From CAYPTB01 sp964413535 (GTDB lineage: Bacteria > Planctomycetota > UBA1135 > GCA-002686595), in contig CAYPTB010000018.1 in the NCBI GenBank assembly GCA_964413535.1, forward strand, positions 20,350-84,349: DNA of 64,000 nucleotides, read 5' to 3'. The position numbers and the translations under genes are program-made. The notes beneath the pieces were generated by a model. The model was not told the origin of the DNA. It made no database searches and worked only from the letters and a program-made list of their open reading frames with translations. This document shows positions 8,606 through 16,735 of the stretch, piece after piece; position 1 is the stretch's first letter; the number at the start of each line of letters is the position of its first letter.

Positions 8606-11307
8606 GGCGCTCGAAGGCCTCCGGGAGGAAACTCTTCGTCCCGGAAGTCGTCCAGACCTCCGCGATGGACTGCGGTCCCGCGTGTTTGAAGGCGCTGCTC
8701 GAGGGTCACGGCATCCACGCGAGCTACGGTCGGCTCCGAGAAGCGTGTCACACCGACGTCGACGGGAGCTCGATCGATGCGCTCGAGCAGGTGGCGTGTG
8801 AGCTCGGCCTGGACGCGCGTCAGGTGATGGTGCCCGTCGACCACCTCTTGCTGCGCGAGGCCGCGCTGCTGCCGGCGCTCGTCGTCGTGCGGCAGCCGAG
8901 CGGCATGACGCACTTCGTCGTCGTCTGGAGCGTGCGCGCCGGCCTCGTGCAGATCATGGATCCCGCGACGGGTCGGCGTTGGTCGACGCAAAGTGAATTC
9001 GCGAACGAGCTGCACGTGCACGAGATGCCGGTGCCCGTCGAGGCCTGGTGCGAGTGGGCGGCGGCGGAGGACTTCCAAGTCGTCTTGCGGGTTCGGCTCG
9101 CAGAGCTCGGCTTCGGCGCCGGGCGCGCAGCGCGGCTCGTCGCGAGCGCGGCGGGCGAAGTCGGCTGGCGGCCGATCGCGGCGCTCGACGCCGCAGCGCG
9201 CATGGTCGCGACGGTCGTGCGCGGCAATGGGCTGCGCCGCGGAAAGGAAGCGGCTTCGGCCGTCGAAGCGTTCTACGAGCGCGCGCGAGACGAGTCGGCG
9301 GAGCCGACGGCGATCCTGCCGGCCGAGTGCTGGACGGTGCGCCCCGCGCAGGCGGGCGACGCGAACCTCGTTCTGCGCGGCGCCGTGCTCGTGTCGATCG
9401 CAGGAGTCCGCGAGCGTTCTGAAGCGGAGGAGGACGTCGCCGAACGCGCGCCCTCCGCGGACCTCGCGCTGGCGCTGTCGGAGCCGCCCGCGCGGCCGGG
9501 TCGCGAGCTCCTCGCGCTGCTCCGCGCCGATGGACTGCTGGCGCCGGCCGTGCTCGTCTCGCTACTCGCGCTCTCCGCCGGCGCCGTGCTGGTCGAGGCG
9601 CTGCTCTTCCGGTCGCTGCTCGGGATCGGCGGATCGATCGCGATCCCCGAGCAACGCCTGGGGGCGATCGTCGCGCTGTGTGTGTTCGCGGGACTGCTCC
9701 TCGCGCTCGAGCTGCCCATCGCCCAGCGCTCGCTGGCGATCGGCCGACGTCTCGAGCTCAGGCTGCGCACGGCGCTGCTCGGCCGGATCGCGCGGCTCGA
9801 CGACCGCTACTTCCGGAGCCGCCTGGTGTCGGACATGGCGGAGCGCGCCCACCGCCTGCACGAGCTGCGCGTCCTGCCCGAGCTCGGCTCCGAGCTCCTG
9901 CGCGCCGTCTTCGGCGTCGTCGCGACGACCGTCGGCATCGTCGTCCTCGCGCCGACCTCGGCCGCGCTCGCGATCGCTTGCGCTGCGGCCGCCGTCCTCC
10001 TGCCCTGGGCCGGCCAACACTTCCTGGCGGAAGGCGACCTGCGACTGCGCAACCACTCGGGCGCGCTCCTGCGCTTCCACCTCGACGCGTTGCTCGGGAT
10101 CGTTCCGCTGCGCGCGCACGCGGCGGGACGCTCCGTGCGGCGCGGTCACGACGGACTCATGGTCGAGTGGACCCGCGCGGGACTAGGACTCCAGCGCCGC
10201 GTCGTCGCCGTCGAAGCCGTGCAGTCGGTGGCCTCGCTCGCACTCGCCGCGTGGCTCGTCCTCGACCAGAGCTCGCGCGCGGGCACGTCGGGCAGCGCGC
10301 TGCTGCTCGCGTACTGGGCGCTCAGCTTGCCCGTGCTGGGCCAGCAGGTCGGACTGTGCGCGCGGCAGTACCCGACGCAACGCAGCATCACGCTGCGCTT
10401 CCTCGAGATGCTGGGATCGCCCGCCGGGGCGGAGGGCGACGCCTCCCCCACGACCGCGACCGGCGACCGAGTCGCGAATGGAGCGACACGCGGCGTGACG
10501 ATCTGCATGGAAGGCGTGAGCGTCCAGGCCGGCGGGCACACGATCCTCACGGGAATCGACCTCGAGATCGCGGCGGGCAGTCACGTCGCGATCGTCGGTC
10601 CGTCGGGCGCGGGGAAGAGCAGCCTGCTCGGCCTCTTGCTCGGCTGGCACCGGCCCGCGACGGGCAGCGTGCGCATCGACGGACTCGAGCTCGACGCTCC
10701 CCGGCTGGAGTGCCTGCGGCGCGAGACGGCCTGGGTGGATCCGTCCGTCCAGCTCTGGAACCGGAGCCTCTTCGACAACCTGACGTACGGCGCGAACGGC
10801 CGCGCCGCGCAGTCCCTCGGACCGACGATCGAGCGCGCCCGTCTGGGCGAAGTTCTCGAGCGCCTCCCCAACGGAATGCAGTCGGAGCTCGGCGAAGGCG
10901 GGACGCTCGTCTCCGGAGGAGAAGGACAGCGCGTGCGCGTCGGGCGCGCATGCGTGAGAGCGCCGACGCGCCTCGCCGTCTTCGACGAGCCGCTGCGCGG
11001 CCTGGCGCGCGAGCAACGCGCCGAGCTGCTCGCAGCGCTGCGCGAGCTCTGGCGCGAATCGACGCTCGTCTGCGTGACGCACGACGTGGGCGAGACCCTG
11101 TCCTTCGAGCGCGTGATCGTCGTCGAGGGCGGCCGCATCGTGGAGCAGGGATCACCACAGATCCTGGCCGGCGCCGATTCGCGCTACGCCGCGCTGCTCG
11201 CGGCCGAGCAGGCGGTGCGCTCGGGTCTGTGGAAGGGCGCGTCGTGGAGGCGCATGAGGCTCGAGGGCGGGCGGCTCGTCGCCGAGCCGGGCGAGGTGGC
11301 GAGTTGA
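8602..11307 (+). CDS. C39 peptidase-containing ABC exporter (peptide processing and export)
   Basis: A 901-residue exporter with peptidase, membrane and ATPase domains in one chain. The C39 domain occupies about residues 12-140, with oxyanion Gln18, catalytic Cys24 (MDCGPACL), His104 (GMTHFVVVW) and Asp120 (IMDPATGRRW), so the triad is complete. About 170 residues of unassigned sequence follow, then the transmembrane bundle (from about residue 310), then the ATPase with Walker A GPSGAGKSS (666-674), signature VSGGEGQR (770 on), Walker B LAVFDEP and H-loop VTHDV. It is longer than the roughly 700-residue family norm because of the linker. The start is GTG at 8602 inside the HlyD stop. The family cuts after double-glycine-like sites; neither repeat peptide has a classical GG leader, so cutting at AG is the simplest guess. 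Confidence 0.93.
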   Translation: MRRSKASGRKLFVPEVVQTSAMDCGPACLKALLEGHGIHASYGRLREACHTDVDGSSIDALEQVACELGLDARQVMVPVDHLLLREAALLPALVVVRQPSGMTHFVVVWSVRAGLVQIMDPATGRRWSTQSEFANELHVHEMPVPVEAWCEWAAAEDFQVVLRVRLAELGFGAGRAARLVASAAGEVGWRPIAALDAAARMVATVVRGNGLRRGKEAASAVEAFYERARDESAEPTAILPAECWTVRPAQAGDANLVLRGAVLVSIAGVRERSEAEEDVAERAPSADLALALSEPPARPGRELLALLRADGLLAPAVLVSLLALSAGAVLVEALLFRSLLGIGGSIAIPEQRLGAIVALCVFAGLLLALELPIAQRSLAIGRRLELRLRTALLGRIARLDDRYFRSRLVSDMAERAHRLHELRVLPELGSELLRAVFGVVATTVGIVVLAPTSAALAIACAAAAVLLPWAGQHFLAEGDLRLRNHSGALLRFHLDALLGIVPLRAHAAGRSVRRGHDGLMVEWTRAGLGLQRRVVAVEAVQSVASLALAAWLVLDQSSRAGTSGSALLLAYWALSLPVLGQQVGLCARQYPTQRSITLRFLEMLGSPAGAEGDASPTTATGDRVANGATRGVTICMEGVSVQAGGHTILTGIDLEIAAGSHVAIVGPSGAGKSSLLGLLLGWHRPATGSVRIDGLELDAPRLECLRRETAWVDPSVQLWNRSLFDNLTYGANGRAAQSLGPTIERARLGEVLERLPNGMQSELGEGGTLVSGGEGQRVRVGRACVRAPTRLAVFDEPLRGLAREQRAELLAALRELWRESTLVCVTHDVGETLSFERVIVVEGGRIVEQGSPQILAGADSRYAALLAAEQAVRSGLWKGASWRRMRLEGGRLVAEPGEVAS

Positions 11308-13430
11308 TCGGCGCACCCGCTGAGCTCTTCTGGCCCGCCGCGCGGTTGGACGAGGCGCTCGAGAGCGCGGCTCGCCACGCGGGCATCGCCGCGTCGCCGG
11401 CGCGCCGAGCGAGGCATCGGCGGGAAGACGACCGGCTCCCGACGGCGCTCGCGCAGCGGATCGAAGCGGCAGCAGCTCGGCTCGGGATCGAAGCCGAACC
11501 GCTCGACGTCGCCTACGGCGATCTCGCGGCGCGACTCGTCGCCGCGTCGCCCGTGATCGTCGGCTTCGGCGGGGACCAGCCCGGGGTGGCGGCGATCGTC
11601 GGACGCAAGGGAACAGAGCTCCTGCTGCTCTCCCCCCAACTGGAGCGCATCCGGGTCGACCCGGAGGTCGTGGTCCGCGAGCTGTGCCGCGCGCTCGAAG
11701 CTCCGGCTCTCTCGGAGATCGACCGCGTGCTCGAGCTCTCGCGGATACCGGAGTCACGCCGCGCGACGGCGCGCCGGGCGGTGCTCGGCGAGAAGCTCCG
11801 AACGGCGCGCGTGCGCGGCCTCTTCGCGCTGCGCCCGGCCCCGAACACGAGCTTGCGGGCGGAGCTCCGACGCGCCGGTGTCCCGGGGCGCCTGGCGCTC
11901 CTGCTCGGAGCCCACGCGGCCCAGTACGCGTTGTGGATCCTCTCCTGGTGGGTGGTCGGGCGCGCGGCCCTGGAAGGCCGCTTCGATCCGGGCTGGTTCC
12001 ACGCCTGGGCGCTCCTGCTCGCGAGCCTCCTGCCGTTCCGTCTGCTCGCGACGTGGCTCCAGGGAACGTTCGCCGTCGCGGCGGGCGGCATCCTCAAGCA
12101 GCGGCTGCTCGCGGCGGCGCTGCGTCTCGATCCGGAGCGCGTGCGCGGCCGCGGAATGGGCGACTTCGTGGGCCGCGTCATCGAATCCGAAGCGGTCGAG
12201 TCCCTGGCTCTCGGCGGAGGGATCGCCGGCCTGACCGCGGTCGTCGAGCTCATCGCGGCGGCGCTCGTCTTCGCCATTGCTCCCGGCGGTTGGCCGCTCG
12301 CCGCGGCGCTCGCCGTGTGGACCGCGCTCGTGCTCGGCGCCGGCGCGTGGTGCTACGCGCGCCGGCGCGCTTGGACGCTCGAGCGCCTCGCTCTGTCGCA
12401 CGACCTGATCGAGAAGATGGTCGGTCACCGGACGCGGCTCGTGCAGGAGTCGCGCGACGCGTGGCACGCGGGCGAGGATGCGAGCCTCGAGCGCTACCTG
12501 CGCGAGTCCGGGCGCATGGATCGCGCGACGGCCTGGCTCACGGCCGTGGCGCCCCGCGGTTGGCTGATCGTCGGCGTCCTCGGCCTCGCTCCGCTCGTCC
12601 TGGAGGGAGAGGCATCGGTCGCGGTGCTCGCCGCGCAACTCGGCGGCGTGCTCCTCGCGTACCTGGCGACGCATCGCCTGGCCCACGGGTTGGCGCAGCT
12701 CGGCGGCGCCGTGATCGCCTGGAAGGAGCTCGTTCCGATGCTCGCAGCGCTATCCGGCGGGGAGCCGGTCGAGCGCGAGGCGGCGAGCGCGGAAGCGCCC
12801 TCTCCCGCGGAGGAGCGCGCGAAGATCCTCGAGGTGAAGGATCTGGGCTTCCGCCACCGTGGCCGCTCCGAGGCGCTCTTCCAGAAGTTGTCCTTCGATG
12901 TGTTCGAGGGCGACAGGATCCTCCTCGAAGGCCCGTCGGGCAGCGGCAAGTCCACGCTCGCGTCGCTGCTCACCGGACTGCGGACGCCCGAAGGCGGCAT
13001 CGTCCTGCTGCGCGGCGTCGACCGCGGCACCGTCGGAACCGAAGCCTGGCGCCGGCGCATCGCCGCCGCGCCGCAGTTCCACGAGAACCACGTGTTCACG
13101 GAGACGTTCGCCTTCAACCTGTTGATGGGCCAGCGTTGGCCGCCGCTGGAGGAGGACTGGAAGCGCGCCGAGGACCTGTGCGGCGAGCTCGGCTTCGCGG
13201 AGCTGCTCGCGCGCATGCCGGCCGGGATGAACGAGATCGTGGGCGAGAGCGGCTGGCAGCTCTCGCACGGCGAGAAGAGCCGGCTCTTCATGGCCCGCGC
13301 GCTGTTGCAGGAGAGCGAGGTGGTCGTGCTCGACGAGAGCTTCGCAGCCCTCGATCCGGCCACGCTCGAGGGCTCGCTCCGCTGTGCGCTGCGGCGGGCG
13401 AAGACGCTCGTCGTGATCGCGCACCCCTGA
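11304..13430 (+). CDS. Second ABC exporter permease/ATPase, no peptidase, ends at H-loop
   Basis: A 708-residue ABC half-transporter starting with TTG at 11304, inside the stop of the peptidase-ABC gene (TTGA). About 190 N-terminal residues carry no C39 motifs. A membrane bundle follows, then an ATPase with Walker A GPSGSGKST (543-551), a signature-like LSHGEKSR (the usual second G is H), Walker B VVVLDES and a final VVIAHP. The protein stops immediately after the switch histidine, about 30 residues short of a normal ATPase C-terminus. Pairing a peptidase-ABC with a peptidase-free ABC and an HlyD protein is the NHLP bacteriocin export arrangement, where the two ABC proteins are thought to act together. 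A second, decayed copy of its Walker A region lies at 23671-23747. Confidence 0.9.
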   Translation: MIGAPAELFWPAARLDEALESAARHAGIAASPARRARHRREDDRLPTALAQRIEAAAARLGIEAEPLDVAYGDLAARLVAASPVIVGFGGDQPGVAAIVGRKGTELLLLSPQLERIRVDPEVVVRELCRALEAPALSEIDRVLELSRIPESRRATARRAVLGEKLRTARVRGLFALRPAPNTSLRAELRRAGVPGRLALLLGAHAAQYALWILSWWVVGRAALEGRFDPGWFHAWALLLASLLPFRLLATWLQGTFAVAAGGILKQRLLAAALRLDPERVRGRGMGDFVGRVIESEAVESLALGGGIAGLTAVVELIAAALVFAIAPGGWPLAAALAVWTALVLGAGAWCYARRRAWTLERLALSHDLIEKMVGHRTRLVQESRDAWHAGEDASLERYLRESGRMDRATAWLTAVAPRGWLIVGVLGLAPLVLEGEASVAVLAAQLGGVLLAYLATHRLAHGLAQLGGAVIAWKELVPMLAALSGGEPVEREAASAEAPSPAEERAKILEVKDLGFRHRGRSEALFQKLSFDVFEGDRILLEGPSGSGKSTLASLLTGLRTPEGGIVLLRGVDRGTVGTEAWRRRIAAAPQFHENHVFTETFAFNLLMGQRWPPLEEDWKRAEDLCGELGFAELLARMPAGMNEIVGESGWQLSHGEKSRLFMARALLQESEVVVLDESFAALDPATLEGSLRCALRRAKTLVVIAHP

Positions 13431-13453
13431 CGGCCACGAACGGGAGCCGAAGG

Positions 13454-13687
13454 GTGAACGAACTCGTGGAGCCCGCACGTCCGGCCGAACATCAGGTCGT
13501 GCTCGAGCCGGGCGGCGAGTTCGAGGTGCACTTCGATGGGCACGTGGCGGGCGAAGTCATCCGGGCGAGCAGACGATCTCGATCGCGATGGACCCTCGGC
13601 GCGTCCGACGTGGACCGGGTCGAGTCGCTCTCGCCAAACGCTGCCGGGGCGACGTTGCGGGTTCTTTCCCTCAGACTTACGATTTGA
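13454..13687 (+). CDS. Possible small protein after the exporter genes
   Basis: A 77-residue frame beginning GTG at 13454 with GGGAG about 8 bases upstream. The first part (VNELVEPARPAEHQVVLEPG, then GEFEVHFDGHV) looks protein-like; the second half is basic and less convincing. It may be a small gene of the export locus, or sequence belonging to a lost C-terminus of the ABC gene in another frame. No family recognised. Confidence 0.35.
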   Translation: MNELVEPARPAEHQVVLEPGGEFEVHFDGHVAGEVIRASRRSRSRWTLGASDVDRVESLSPNAAGATLRVLSLRLTI

Positions 13688-13755
13688 GGCTCGCCCGGCC
13701 CCGAGGCATCCCGTCCGAGCGCACCCATGGCTCGCAACCATTCCGCGCCGCTCGG

Positions 13756-15972
13756 ATGAAGCCGAGCACAAGGTCCTGCTCGTGGGCGGCGCTCGAGTTC
13801 CTCGGGCTCTTGCTGCTGACGCTCGCCGGTTTCAGCTTCCTCCTGAGCGGAGATCGCGGTCCGCTCGAGATGGACTTCGGGGGCATCTTCCTCCCGCCGC
13901 TCTTCCAGGTGCGCGCGGCGTTGCTCGACGGAAGCCTCCTCTACTGGGACGCGGAGCGCTACGGAGGTACGCCCTACTGGGCGCTGCCGAACACGGCGCC
14001 CGCGTATCCGCCGCTCTTGCTCGCGCTCCTTTTGCGCGAGCCGCTCGGAGCGACGAACCTCGTCGTCCTCGCGCACCTCCTCGCGGGCGCATGGGGCACG
14101 CGAGCCTTGGCGCGGAAGATTGGCGTGGGTCGCTTCGCTGCGTTCGTGGCCGCGGCGGCGTACCTCTACGCACCCCTGACGCGTCAGTTGGGCTCGAGCC
14201 AGCCCTGGGCGATCATGGCCTTCGCCTACGTGCCCTGGACGCTGTTGCAGGTCGTCCGCCTGGCGGGCGGCGCCGACTGGCGCGCCTGCGGCATCACGGC
14301 CGGTCTGCTCTTCTCGGGGACCACCTGGTGCGGCGGCTACATGATGTTGCTGCCCGGATTGATGAGCATTGGGTTGCTCGCCCTCTTCTTCGCGCTGCGC
14401 AAGCCGCTCGTCCGCGAGCTCGGGCGAGCGGCTGGGATGCTGTTCGTGATGATGCTCGTGTTCGTCGCCGCTTCGGCCGGACGCATGATTCCGACAGCGG
14501 CCTGGATGGAGCTCACGAATCGCAGCCAGAGCCTGTCCCTCCAAGAAGTGATCGCGAACTCGCTCTCGTTCAGCGGGATCGTCGAATGGGCGTTGTGGCC
14601 GGGCTTCATCGCGCTGGGGCTCGTGTTGGTCGCCCTGGGAGCGGCGCTCGCGCGCCGGCGGCCCAACGTCCTGCCCGTGTTCTCGACGGTCCTGGTCCTG
14701 ATGCTCCTCTCCACAGGTCTGCCGCAGCGCGCATTTCTGTACGAATGGGTGCCCGGTTTCGACCGCGTCCGCGACCCGCGCAACTTCTGGTCGCCGCTGA
14801 TGGTGCTGGTCCCGGTCCTGATGGCGATCGGTTTCGACATCGTCTCCGCGCAGCTCGCGCGGAAGGCCGCCTGGCCCGCCGGACCGCGCGCGGCGTTCGG
14901 CGCGATCGCCGTCGCGGCGATGTGCGTCGAGTCCGCGCGCTGGGGAGCGCCGGTGGAGGCCCGCATCGTCTCGTTGCAGGAGCGCCTCGAGGCCAATGCG
15001 CTGCACTGTGAGCTGGCCCGCCGGGCTCAGGAGGAGCCGCTCTTCCGCGTCCACCACGCGCAGGACACGCGCCCCAAGCTCAAGAAGACGGCCAACCTCC
15101 TGCGCTCGGCGCTGGGGCTCGAATCCGTCGAGGGCCTGATCGGGAACATCTCGATCGCCGCCTACGACATGGAGTTGATCCTTCCCTCGCGCGATCAGGG
15201 CCCGCGCCTGTGGGGCCTCATGAACTGCGTGTACGTGACGTCGGAGGAGCCGCTCTCGAAGCCCGAGCTCGAGCTCGTCAGCAAGTTCGATGAGGATCCG
15301 AACGAACTCTTCCGGGGGACGGACGGGCCGTACCTCTACCGCAACCACGCCGCGCAGGCGCGCGCCTACCTAGCGCCGCGGGCCGTGCTCTTGCTCGACG
15401 CCGAGCGCATCGACCGAACGCGCATGCTCCTCTCGCGCATCTGGTCGCCGCAACGCGAAGTCCTCGTCACCGCGCGTTCGGACGAGATCGCAGACGCCTT
15501 GCTGCAGCGCTTCGACGTCGTGCTCGACGTCGGCGCGGCGACTGCCGAAGATCTCGCTCCACGTCTGCGCGCGCTCGGTGCACGCGTCGCGCCCCTGCCG
15601 CCGCAGGGCGAGATAGCGGAGCTCGTCGACCTCTTCGGGAACCCGCCGGAACGCGTCGAGCCGCTGCCCGATCCCGAGCGCGGCTGGAACCGCGCGGTGG
15701 TCAGCCTTACGGGCGACGCGGGGCCGAGCTGGCTCGTGCTCGCGGAGACCTACGCGATCTACCCCGGCTGGCGCGCGTCGGTGGACGGCGTGGACACGCC
15801 GCTCCTCGTCGCGAACGGCGCGACGACGACGCTTCCGCTGCCCGCCGGCGCGCGCGAAGTCGTGTTCACGTTCACGCCGCCCGGTCTGGAGCTCGGGATG
15901 GCGCTGAGCGCGGCGACGCTCGTCGTGTCCGCCCTCACTCTCCGGTTGCTTCGGCCCCGCGGCATGGCCTAG
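13756..15972 (+). CDS. YfhO-like polytopic membrane protein
   Basis: A 738-residue membrane protein with about 12 hydrophobic helices in the first 440 residues and one at the C-terminus (about 715-735). The first periplasmic loop contains LLYWDAERYGGTPYWALPNT, typical of the YfhO / glycosyltransferase-C group, and the large C-terminal soluble domain ends in a beta-rich segment (YAIYPGWRASVDGVDTPLL, then LPLPAGAREVVFTFTPPGLE) found in YfhO proteins. Such proteins are thought to transfer sugars to envelope polymers. The start ATG at 13756 begins a membrane-anchor sequence. The stop codon TAG is supplied by the terminal inverted repeat of the inserted element at 15968-16136, so the original C-terminus may have been slightly longer. 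Confidence 0.85.
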   Translation: MKPSTRSCSWAALEFLGLLLLTLAGFSFLLSGDRGPLEMDFGGIFLPPLFQVRAALLDGSLLYWDAERYGGTPYWALPNTAPAYPPLLLALLLREPLGATNLVVLAHLLAGAWGTRALARKIGVGRFAAFVAAAAYLYAPLTRQLGSSQPWAIMAFAYVPWTLLQVVRLAGGADWRACGITAGLLFSGTTWCGGYMMLLPGLMSIGLLALFFALRKPLVRELGRAAGMLFVMMLVFVAASAGRMIPTAAWMELTNRSQSLSLQEVIANSLSFSGIVEWALWPGFIALGLVLVALGAALARRRPNVLPVFSTVLVLMLLSTGLPQRAFLYEWVPGFDRVRDPRNFWSPLMVLVPVLMAIGFDIVSAQLARKAAWPAGPRAAFGAIAVAAMCVESARWGAPVEARIVSLQERLEANALHCELARRAQEEPLFRVHHAQDTRPKLKKTANLLRSALGLESVEGLIGNISIAAYDMELILPSRDQGPRLWGLMNCVYVTSEEPLSKPELELVSKFDEDPNELFRGTDGPYLYRNHAAQARAYLAPRAVLLLDAERIDRTRMLLSRIWSPQREVLVTARSDEIADALLQRFDVVLDVGAATAEDLAPRLRALGARVAPLPPQGEIAELVDLFGNPPERVEPLPDPERGWNRAVVSLTGDAGPSWLVLAETYAIYPGWRASVDGVDTPLLVANGATTTLPLPAGAREVVFTFTPPGLELGMALSAATLVVSALTLRLLRPRGMA

Positions 15973-16136
15973 CAGCCCGTTGAAGAAGTCATCCGGCGCC
16001 ATGAACCCCTCCTCCACTCCAGTGCGGCACCCGAAAGCCTCGGAGAATTCACCAATTCGCCTGCGTTCCCGGGCACCACACCGAAGCGGATGCCGGGCAC
16101 CTGGCATCCGGAGCACTTCTTCAACGGGCTGCTAGG
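15968..16136. mobile_element. 169-bp MITE-like element, copy 1
   Basis: Non-autonomous element bounded by perfect 22-bp terminal inverted repeats beginning CCTAGCAGCCCGTTGAAG on the left and ending in its complement at 16136. It is too short for a transposase. It is repeated at 18082-18250 with five mismatches and no gaps. An internal short inverted repeat (GGATGCC / GGCATCC) could form a hairpin. The termini resemble insertion-sequence ends, so it probably moves with a transposase encoded elsewhere. It sits exactly at the end of the YfhO gene and provides its stop. Confidence 0.85.
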
Positions 16137-16326
16137 CGATTCGCCGGCCGACGCTCTTCGTCGTGCGGCGACGCGACGCTCGCGGCAGACTCGCACGCTC
16201 GAGGCGATGACGCCGACGCGAGAGCTTCCCGTTCCGAGCCGGTAGGGCACCGGCGCAGCCCCCCGTCCATTCGACGGCGGGAGCGCCGGTAGACTCCGCG
16301 CCGATCAGGTGAAGCGTTCCGATGCC

Positions 16327-16735
16327 ATGAGCCCATTCCACGCCGACGTCATGGCTCGCGGAGTCCGTCCTTCGAGTGCCGCGGCGCCGCTCGCACTCGC
16401 CGGGTTTGCTCGCGGTCTTCCTGTGGGACGCGTTCGCGGACCGGACGTTCGTCATGCGCGATTCGGTCAACGACTTCGTGCCGTGGCGGAGGCTCACGGC
16501 GCAGGCGGCCAGCGACGGACACCTGCCGCCGTGGAACTCGTGGTCGCGCTTCGGCCAACCAGCCGTGTTCTACCCGCCGCACCTCCTGTTCGACGTGCTG
16601 CCGGTTCCGGTCGCCTTCCCGCTATCGGTCGCGCTGCACCTCTTCATCGGGGCGGCGGGCCCCACCGCGCTGCTGCGGCGCCTGCGCGTCACGCCGCAAG
16701 CGGCGCTGCTCGGCGGCGTCGTGTTCGCGTCGGTG
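16327..16735 (+). pseudogene. Truncated, frameshifted YfhO-like paralogue
   Basis: This is the N-terminal end of a second YfhO-like protein. ATG at 16327 starts MSPFHADVMARG and runs to LALAG. One extra T in GGGTTT (about 16405) then shifts the frame; removing it restores LALAGLLAVFLWDAFADRTF. The continuation contains DGHLPPWNSWSRFGQPAVFY and a membrane helix, matching the first loop of the family. Similarity stops at about 16735, where the sequence turns into the reverse complement of the neighbouring NHL gene. The gene is therefore broken by a frameshift and by a rearrangement that removed most of it. Confidence 0.75.

Noticed and set aside
9678..11303. N-terminal extension of the second ABC gene
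   Set aside because: It overlaps the peptidase-ABC gene entirely and shows no protein-like sequence; TTG 11304 in the preceding stop fits the operon.
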